The notes beneath the pieces are model-generated. The model had not been told where the DNA came from and searched no databases. It worked only from the letters and a program-made list of their open reading frames with translations. Source: Ceratotherium simum simum (lineage: Eukaryota > Chordata > Mammalia > Perissodactyla > Rhinocerotidae). From it: DNA of 64,000 nucleotides. Shown in pieces: positions 56,613 through 64,000 of this stretch (position 1 is its first letter; every line of letters begins with the position of its first letter). The stretch is from the NCBI RefSeq assembly GCF_000283155.1, contig NW_004454165.1, forward strand, positions 42,779,505 through 42,843,504, given 5' to 3'. The translations under genes and the position numbers were made by a program.

Positions 56613-58820
56613 CTTGGTGGTGGTATATTCTTTTCCAGTGTTGTTATTATACTATTGATTTGAAGGATGCACACCCGTGATCCATGCTAAGAGGTGGTAA
56701 ATGTGTAAGATCACCCCACTGTGGAATGAAACGTGTTAACTCCCCTTGTTGGTGGCGCGGAGGAGCCCTGTGGTGGGACGGAGGCCGAGTCAGAAGTGAG
56801 CTGACTCCCATCAGCTACTACCAGGGCTGCTCTGGGCTGCCTGCCCTGAGATGCATAGTTGGCATGGCGTGGACCACAGGGCCCCTTCCGGCCTTGGAAT
56901 TCTGTGACGTCCCTACATTTCATTCACGGGACAAACAAGTCTGACGTGATTGTATTAGGATCCTCTTGGAATTATTTGCTGTTCATGATTCTTTGTCTAG
57001 AATGAGGGGTTTGTGTGGGCGGGGCTTGTGTTTGAAGATGTCCCGTTTCTTAGCTCTCCTCAGGAAAGAGGAATCACAGGAGGCTTCTCCTCGTCGGGCT
57101 GTGTGACTGGGTGGGTCTCCGTTGTTTAAGGTGTTTGGATACTCGAGGTTTGAGGCTGACAGGAGAAAGTGAAGGGTGATAGCTGCACTTCCCAACCACA
57201 GAAGAAAGGTTGGTGAGAAAGGGCCTGTTTGGTTGTCGTCCAGTCTTTTAAAAGAGCCTGGCCTGAGTCCTTTACATCACTTGCCGTCCCGAGGTTAGTG
57301 TGTATTTCAGAGCTGGGTTTGCATCTTTCTCAGCATGCTTTTCTCTGAGGGGGTGGCTGTGCCCGCCTTTCAGTCTGTAATTAAATCCGCTTTCTCGAAC
57401 TTTGAGCAGAGTTGCTGGAGGAAGGAACTGTCTACAACTTGTGTGAGATTATAGTTACACTGCGGATTCCGGCCCCAGTGGAGGAAGAACAACTAACACA
57501 CCCAAAGTAGGAAGTTAACTCCAATTTGGAAAATTCAGAGATCAAAGCGTTTGCCTTCTCAGAAGCAGAGGCTTTATGGTTCTTTCCTGGGGCCCTGTGT
57601 TAGGGAGAGAATCGAGGCCTAACGACGTCAGCTCCTGTGTCCTGAGAAGGACTTGCCTGGAGCTGAGAATACCTGGGGCAGGTGTGACCTCAGCAGCTGC
57701 CAGGTGGAGGTGAGCCGTGCAGGGCCCTGCCCACTGTCACTGTCACCATCGGGTGAACTTGTGGATGAACTGGGCGCAAAGCTTTTATCATCGACCTGAG
57801 ATCTAGGAGGGAGCGATGAAGGGAAGCCGTAACATTTGTCAGAAAGATGCCAAATTGTATCCTTTTTTTTTTTCACTTTTTTTCTTATAGTTTCTTTGAT
57901 TTGGCAGGGTGATGTCAGCTGTTGAAATGGTTCTGGTTTTGATGTTTTCTGGAACATTCCTAGTCCTGCTTATATGGGCTGCACCGGAGAGTTTGTGGGA
58001 GTTTCAGGCGAACCCTAAATCGGATTATTCACATCCCAGGACTATACTCCCACTTCATTTAGTGTCAGCATTTCAAATTACGGAATATCCCCCCCCATTA
58101 AAAGATAATTTTCAAAAAATTTTCTCCATGATTCTCATGCAGATGTAAATGAACACGTGTTTAAGATTTTATTTTACTCACAGTAAGGGAACCAGATGTT
58201 ATAACTGTTTCAAAGGAAAAGTCAAAACAAATTTATATGGAGTAAAGGCAAGTTGAAACAAATGTGCAACTATTTATGGAGCTGATGTTTGTGCCAGGGA
58301 GAGAAGTCCAAGGAGCATCTGCTGGCTGGACAGGCTTGACCTGTCTGTGAGAAGGACTGTGTCCCAGTGCCCTGCCCGGTAGAGCTGTCTGGTGGCTGAG
58401 AGACCTGTGGAGAGCGTGCTGTACGCAGACAGTCCGCACGTCTCCATGGAGAATCTCTGCGGAGCGCGGTTTTCCCTCCTCCCCCTCCTCAGTGGGTGCT
58501 GGAAAGAGACAGCACTTTCCAGTGTGTGTCCAGCGGTATGCTTTCTACTGGTGACACAGAAGTGGGTTTGAGGGAAAGCGGGCGTCTACTCCTGACAGCC
58601 TAATGTGGGTTTGGTGGCCCAGCTGTGAGAACGTTTATTCTCCTAGGGATAACCGTCTCCAGGAATGGCCCGGCCCCTAAGGCGGGTTAGGTGGACGATA
58701 TTTTTCTCCCTCTACTTGCTCACTGCCCAAAATTTTAAAAAGAGGGAGGAGGTGAGTACTTTCAAATGGCTTATTAAAAATTTACATTTTTGATTTATTT
58801 CTGAAAAAAATTCATCTGGT
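56613..58820. other. Mostly unique region with a short ORF of interest
   Basis: No recognised repeats. Contains an open frame at 57912-58148 preceded by a polypyrimidine stretch and AG, listed separately. Confidence 0.45.
57912..58148 (+). other. Short open frame with a hydrophobic N-terminus (unproven)
   Basis: Open for 78 codons from the ATG at 57912 to the stop at 58146-58148. Residues 6-24 form one hydrophobic segment (MVLVLMFSGTFLVLLIWAA), which resembles a signal peptide or membrane anchor. The rest is polar (PKSDYSHPRTILPLHL...) with no domain I know. Upstream lies a long pyrimidine tract (about 57859-57890) ending in ttatag (57887-57892 region), like a splice acceptor. A chance frame is at least as likely. 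I do not call it a gene. Confidence 0.2.
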
Positions 58821-58920
58821 ACAAACATGGCAAAAATGTGAACATTTGTTAAATCCAGATGGTTCGTTGCTATACTCTGTAGTGTTCTGTGTGTTTGAAT
58901 TATTTCATAATGTTTGAAAA
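58821..58920 (+). mobile_element. L1 LINE 3' end remnant
   Basis: Plus-strand L1M 3' UTR piece: catggcaaaaatgtgaacat, ttgttaaatccagatggttc, 'tatactctgtagtgttctgtgtgtttgaat', atttcataatgtttgaaaag. Only about 100 bases. Confidence 0.6.
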
Positions 58921-59611
58921 GTCATCCCCCCAATGTGAATGAAAGTCTGTGGAGAAGCATAGAGTCCTCGGAGATGAGGCACAAGGGCCAGACCAGACCG
59001 GACAGTGAGCTCCGACCCACAGCTCTGCAGCCACCACCCCAGAAAGGTCAGGGTTCGTCACTGACACCCATGTTTTGCCCCCGTTCCCACTTGGGACCAG
59101 CCGGAGATCCAGATTTGCTCCCGGACCCCCAGGAAGCTCTGCTTTCCTTCCACCACCAGTGTCCTGGCCCTCCTGCTGTGGGGCCTTGTCGGTCGTGGTG
59201 GCGCCCACTCCCGGCCAGCTCTGCATGAAGGGCCCTTTCTTCTTATCCAGGGTCGTCCTTTGCTTCCACGGGGTTCGTGGTGAAGTCTGTTTTGTGCATC
59301 TGTGTAAGGCGGCCTTTCTGGCTTTTCTGTCATAACCTCGTGCACATTCCTGCAGTCCCGCCAGTGCTCTCGAGGAAGTAAGAACAGAACAGCGTCTGGG
59401 TCCTTCCTCTGTTCACCGGGATTAAGCACTTAGTCCCGGTGGAGTCCTCAGTGCCCTGGCTCTGCCTGTCTCTCGGAATTGCTGCTCCGCTCCTGTGAGT
59501 GCTCTGTGATCAGTTGTGGGCAGTCCCATGGTCGTCTAGACTAGTTATCAGCAGTCGTTTTTTAACAAGCTGCTTGACACTGAACGTTGTTTAAGCCATA
59601 GTGCTGGTTGA
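58921..59611. other. Unique sequence
   Basis: No recognised repeat or exon. Opposing frames at 58900-59429 are GC-driven. Confidence 0.4.
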
Positions 59612-59755
59612 CCGTTTGTGACGTTTTCCTACTGTGTGCCAGGCCTCGGAGGGGTGGGTCTTGGTTTGGTATTACTCTTGGTGAATGGGAGGTTCTTCCG
59701 ATGTCTGTTTACAGAGAGCAGATCAGTCAAGTGACTTGGAGGCTGAGCAGTTTGG
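59612..59755 (-). mobile_element. MIR SINE
   Basis: Reverse-complement MIR: 'tactgtgtgccaggcctcgg' (59629-59648), a decayed middle, 'gaatgggaggttcttccgatgtctgtttacagag', 'agtcaagtgacttggaggctgagcag'. Confidence 0.52.
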
Positions 59756-60264
59756 AGCTGGCGCAGGGGTCCGGGAGCAGGAATTAATATATATTAACTG
59801 ACACTTCCAAGCCCCCCCCTGCCCCTCCCCCCCCGGAGCACTACGCTGCTGAGCATGTGAAACCGAGCCCCTGAGCAGAGGGACTGGGGGTCTCAGAGCG
59901 TCACCCTCGTTAACCCTTCTCTTTGACTCCGAACGTTCCCTCAGCCGCCAACACGAGCCCTGTACCTGTCAGAGACAGCAGTGGGTCAGCTCCGATGTCA
60001 GAGATATCTTAGAAAAATAGGATTAAGGGAAGAGGCCGTGAGGACCTCAGATAGCTGTGTCACAGTGGTTTATGGTGATGTTTTCTCCAGGGCTCCTGTG
60101 TGATGGAATTGCAGCTATCCTTTCTCAGACCCCTAGAGGAGACATGGAAGGAAGACATCCTCTTCCTCCTCCTCCTCGGCCCCTCTGTGCTCAGGAACCA
60201 CACCCTCTACTCTTCATGGGGGGCTTTCCAACCGCCTCCCCTCAGCCCTTCCAGCCAGCCTTTC
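59756..60264. other. Unique sequence with a C-rich tract
   Basis: A C-rich run at 59811-59834 (two long C-runs split by tg and t) has i-motif or G-quadruplex potential on the other strand. No exon or repeat recognised otherwise. Confidence 0.4.
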
Positions 60265-60475
60265 TCCTCCCCCTTCAGACGTGGATTCCTCCAGGAGGTC
60301 TTCCCTGGCCCCTCCACTGGGACCCTGATGCTGGCCCCGCAAGAAGGCAGGACAGCAGGACAGAGCTGTGTCCCAGAGCTTTTGCCTGTGAGGCTCTCTG
60401 GGGTCCATTTTCCTGTCCCCCCAATCCTTTGGCACTCCTTTCTGTTTTCTCTTTTACAATCTTTTCTGTGAATCA
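60265..60475 (+). mobile_element. Possible L2 LINE fragment
   Basis: The stretch cctccaggaggtcttccctg (60289-60308) then gcccctccac resembles the L2 segment 'cctccaggaagccttccctgattcccc'. A moderate match; the flanks are decayed. Confidence 0.45.
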
Positions 60476-60611
60476 TGGAAATGAAATTGGCATATTTAGC
60501 ATCACCCCCCAACACACGCACACCTTTTGCAAAAATGTGTTTTTCTGATGGGCAAGTGAACAGGTGTGAAGTGGATGGAGAGCTCACTTGGAGGCCTGAG
60601 GAGACCTTGTG

Positions 60612-60745
60612 TCAACCTAGTTGTGCCTCTAATTAGCGATGTGAGCTTTGGCACGACATGGCATGACGCAGGTTCCCTGAGCTCATTCTGTGAAATGAGG
60701 TGGTCCAGCTTAGTAGCTTCCCAGGTCCCTGAAAACTCTGTCCTT
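60612..60745 (+). mobile_element. MIR SINE
   Basis: Plus-strand MIR: 'gtgcctctaattagcgatgtgagctttggcacg', 'ttccctgagctcattctgtgaaatgaggtgg' (60673-60703), then a decayed 3' part. Confidence 0.55.
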
Positions 60746-61258
60746 CATCTAGTTCTGCTACGTCAGGAATGTAAATAGGACCCTGTCAAAGCCTAGTGTT
60801 TTCAGAGTTAGACTAAAAAGCCACTGATTTAGCTAATAACGCATCCTTCTTTTTCACTGAGGTAATTTATCATTGCTTGTGGGTTAATTGATTAAAAGAA
60901 CTATTGACTATGGCCGTGAGGTCTTTTGTTTGAGATTCTACCTGGTTATGTCTGTCCCTTGGTGGATTTTTCACTTCCTAAAAGATTTTAGGAAGAGCTC
61001 TGTGCTTAAGTTTCTAGAAATTACACAGAAGACTGAAAAGGGGAAACAGTTTGGACACCTCCCTCTAAAAAAATAAAGAAGAAAAGCGCGGGAGTCACTG
61101 AACCAAAGGCAAGCTGAAAATGAGAGGAATTATCGAATGGTAGTCGTTCAAGTGAATCATGTGATCTTTTGTTGTAAACATTACCCATTACACTCCTAGA
61201 ATGAGGAGTAACTATCTCATGTGCAGATGCCTGTCATGTAAGGAAAGTTATTTATAGT
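60746..61258. other. AT-rich unique sequence
   Basis: AT-rich with no recognised repeat or exon. Confidence 0.4.
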
Positions 61259-61717
61259 ATTTTTATTGAGGTATAACTCACATACTATAAAGTTCACCCT
61301 TTTAAAGTATACGATTCATTGGTTTCAGTTGGAATATATTCACAGAGTTGTGCAGCCATCACCACCCTCAAATCCCGAAAATTTTCATCACCCCAGAAAG
61401 AAACCATTAGCAGTCGCTGGCCCAGCCCTTGGCAGACACCATCTCTGTGGCTTGACCTGTCCTGGACGCTGCACGGGAGTGGAGTCGTACAACATGTGGC
61501 CTTCGTTTCTGGCTTCTTTCACTTACATGTGTTTTCAGGGCTCCTCCATGTTGTAGTTTGTGTCCTTTTCATGGCTCACTAGTACTCCCTTGTAAGGGAT
61601 GGACCATACTTTGTCCTTTCATCAGTTGATAGATTTTTGGGTTGTTCTCACCTTTTGGCTGTTATAAATAATACTGCTGTGAACGTGCACGTGCATGTCT
61701 TTATATGGACATATGTT

Positions 61718-62077
61718 TTCACTTCTCTTGGGTGTGTACCTAGGAGTAGAATTATCGGGTCCTATGGTCTTTCTGTGCTTAACTTTTTGAGGAACCACCA
61801 GACTGTTTTCTAAAGCAGCTATGTCATTTTACATTCTTTTTTTTTTTTTTATAATTTTATTTATTTATTTTTTCCCCCCAAAGCCCCAGCAGATAGTTCA
61901 CTTCTCTTGGGTGTGTACCTAGGAGTAGAATTATCGGGTCCTATGGTCTTTCTGTGCTTAACTTTTTGAGGAACCACCAGACTGTTTTCTAAAGCAGCTA
62001 TGTCATTTTACATTCTTTTTTTTTTTTTTATAATTTTTTTTTTTTTTTTTTTCCCCCCAAAGCCCCAGCAGATAGTT
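61718..62077. repeat. 179-bp tandem duplication, two copies
   Basis: Positions 61718-61898 and 61897-62077 match at a constant offset of 179. Each copy holds L1 sequence, the left target-site copy of the ERE and the ERE 3' tail. The only differences are three A-to-T changes (61859/62038, 61863/62042, 61867/62046) in the T-rich tail. A two-base tt microhomology lies at the join. Confidence 0.96.
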
Positions 62078-62244
62078 GCATGCCATAGCTGCACATCCCT
62101 CCAGTTGGTGTACGTGGGACCCGGCCTCAGCATGGCTGGAGAAGCGGTGCGTCGGTGCGCGCCCGGGATCCGAACCCGGGCCGCCAGCAGCGGAGCGCGC
62201 GCACTTAACCGCCAAGCCACGGACCGGCCCTCATTTTACATTCT
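62003..62244 (-). mobile_element. Young full-length ERE SINE in the L1, perfect target-site duplication
   Basis: The body (62017-62230) is a minus-strand ERE with the single-tail form. Target-site copies tcattttacattct at 62003-62016 and 62231-62244 are identical. The B-box-like ggatccgaacc (read in reverse) is at 62166-62176. It keeps dense CpGs in gcggagcgcgcgcac, which marks a recent insertion. Confidence 0.96.
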
Positions 62245-62379
62245 CACTAGCAATGTTTGAGGGTTCTGATTTCCCCACATCCTCCCCAACGCGTGTTATG
62301 ACAGCCATTCTGGTGAGTGGGAAGTGGTGTCTCCTTGTGGTTTTGATTTGCATTTCTTCACCGACGAATGATGTTGAAC

Positions 62380-63884
62380 CTGTGCGCTCTGTTAAATAAC
62401 AGTGTGTCTGAATTTTTGTTTTAGTAGTCTGGACTGACTGGACATTAGATTCTTCAGTAATTTTGACCGTTTCACGGTTGATTGCTTCATCCAGGTCAGA
62501 AGTAGAGGAAGGAGGGTTTGTTGTATTCACGTATGCTGTCTATCGACAGATGTCACATCTGCAGTGCTCTGGTTTTAATGCACCATTTCTGTGTAAAAGA
62601 ATCCATTTACACAATGAGTAGGAGTTTAAGAATTCATTAGTATCATGTAATCTGCTAAAATGAACTATACCATCGGCCCATATCTTTTCAGATTTGTGAT
62701 AAATTTACTGCATGTGTTGGCAAACTGATCATATTTGTAGTGTTTTCTACACTACGGAACAGAAGTGGAAGTTTTTATTTCCGGCTCATTCGGCTCATTA
62801 GGTCAGAACTAGTGAGTCATCTTACATGTGCGTAGATATGTTCATTTGTTTCATCACTCCAAGATGACGGCATTGTTAGTGATCCTTATCTATGCATGGA
62901 CACATAGGGGATTGCAAGAGCTGAGCCCCCAGCATGTGTGGGGCCTGCCTTCCATCCCTGGTCTCGCTCACCGCTCCGTGAGTCTTCCTTGTTTGTGGTT
63001 CTTCTCCCAGCCTCACGTTCTTCCTGGAACGTCTTCCATGGAAGATGTTGCCCACCTGGACCACACTCTCTGCCAGGCTCACTGACGTCACGGTTTTCCC
63101 GCCAGCCGTTGTTTTTCTGGTGGTTCCCTCTTGTTTCTGTACGTGACCGTGTCATTCATGTAAAAATAAGAAGATAGACTCCTTGGGTTCTTGTCTTTCT
63201 TCCTCTGAACGTGTTTGGTCTGGGGGTTTGGGAGCTTTCGAGGCCGCTGCAGCCTCAGTGTGTGTGCTTGTGAGCTGAGCTCGTGCTCAGGGTGTGTTCC
63301 TCACAAGCCGAGGGCTGTCTGGGTGTTCCCTGTTCAGTGGGAGCCTCCACCACTCCTCTGGGAACAGCTCGGGCTGTTGATGGGAAACATTGCATCTTAG
63401 AGGCACTCGAGTGCTCAGCCTCACCCTCACAGTGTGGGTTTGAACTTTAGGTTGCAGCTTGATGCCAGTCTCCTCGCCTTCTTGATGAGGTCTGGACCAC
63501 GGGGTTGTAGTCGTTAGGGAGCCTGCTAGCTGAGGAGGACCATTCAGTGCCTGGTTTAGCCTCACACTGCTGATGAACGTCTCTGGCCATCTTCAGGGTT
63601 CTGAGGGCGTAAGGCATAGAGCGCTTGTTGGGCAGTGTCACCGTCCTGTCTAAGATGAGTACCTAGAGAGAGAGGCTGCTGTCTCTATTTCCTGCCCTTG
63701 GGAGATGCGTGATGACCTGCATTTTTGTTCCTAGAGCTCCGTGTGGCATAACTTCCCTTTCATCTGCACCATTGTTTGACAGTGGACTGTGTCACTGATA
63801 ACTTGATTCAAGACTGGCGAGGTCAAGAAATTGCATAGTGGGCTAACAAGTTTGCTTTCATTGTTTGGTGTACAGAGAACCGGA
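62380..63884. other. Unique sequence, no feature recognised
   Basis: Mostly AT-rich to 62800, then GC-richer. No repeat or exon recognised. Confidence 0.45.
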
Positions 63885-64000
63885 GTCGAGAGCTAAGAGG
63901 GTTATAGGGCTTTTCTAGTCTAACCCCTTCACATCGCTGCTGACAGAATTCGACACAGAAATGTTGAGTTATTCGTCCACAGTCCCACAGCCAGTCCGCA
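63885..64000 (+). mobile_element. Old MIR3/L3-like repeat fragment, cut by the window end
   Basis: The order 'gagagctaagagggttatagggc', tctagtctaaccccttcaca (63916-63935), 'gacacagaaatgttgagttattcgtccacagtcccacagcc' follows the ancient repeat that reads 'gagctagaagggacct...tctagtccaacccc...cagatgaggaaactga...aaggtcacacagc'. The window ends inside it. Confidence 0.55.

Larger units (their letters stand above)
61259..62379 (-). mobile_element. L1 LINE interrupted by an ERE and a tandem duplication
   Basis: Minus-strand L1: the 3' UTR starts atttttattgaggtataact, with cacccttttaaagtatacg, 'tcatcaccccagaaag', the 'ttgggttgttctcaccttttgg' block, 'ttctcttgggtgtgtacctaggagtag', then the break at 61838-62230 (duplicated segment and ERE). 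It resumes at 62231 (tcattttacattctcactag) and ends 'gaatgatgttgaacc'. No intact frame. Confidence 0.88.

Noticed and set aside
1..64000. CRISPR arrays, phage or bacterial operons
   Set aside because: The repeat content is mammalian throughout; no regularly spaced direct repeats or prokaryotic gene organisation.

Overview
This window looks like ordinary nuclear DNA from a perissodactyl mammal, most probably a horse-type genome (Equus). The main evidence is a set of tRNA-derived SINEs of the equine repetitive element (ERE) type, with heads of the ggccggccc...ggttaag kind and tails of the gaggaagattggccctgagctaacat kind. They sit among repeats common to placental mammals: L1, L2, MIR, the hAT-Charlie elements MER5, MER20 and a MER58-like type, and LTR fragments. 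All family names come from memory of the consensus sequences, not from a database search.

I found no convincing protein-coding exon, tRNA, rRNA, CRISPR array or bacterial-style operon. The longest open frames (about 170 to 216 codons) lie in GC-rich stretches or run through repeats, and none carries a domain I recognise. The only recognisable protein remnants are decayed C-terminal pieces of L1 ORF2p. The window is therefore either intergenic or inside a very large intron. Eight of the eleven confident L1 pieces lie on the minus strand. If the window is intronic, that weakly favours a host gene on the plus strand.

Layout. 1-10 kb: GC-rich unique DNA with four EREs, one a 5'-truncated copy with a perfect 14-bp target-site duplication; an old plus-strand L1 at 4.5 kb; and two same-orientation copies of one LTR family at 6.2-6.9 and 7.8-8.7 kb. 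10-23 kb: a MER58-like element, an L1 3' end, a CT-rich tract, plus-strand MIRs, a plus-strand L1 with an internal deletion, an ERE at 17.9 kb and a G-rich degenerate minisatellite at 19.4 kb. 23-32 kb: an L1 nested in a MER5, an ERE with a target-site duplication at 25.7 kb, an L1 split by a 190-bp AT-rich satellite at 27.5 kb, a 58-bp near-perfect inverted repeat at 28.6/29.1 kb, a MER20, an old L1 followed by MER5 and MER58-like elements, and two MIRs. 32-50 kb: repeat-poor DNA with one L1 at 36.3 kb and two MER20s. 50-64 kb: a relatively well-preserved 5'-truncated L1 at 50.7 kb, a decayed L1 at 53.2 kb, and a compound structure at 61.3-62.4 kb (L1, then ERE insertion, then a 179-bp tandem duplication).

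The most unusual structures are the 179-bp tandem duplication that copied an L1/ERE junction, the 58-bp inverted repeat with a 463-bp spacer, and the satellite embedded in an L1. I see no evidence here for a new protein-based system.
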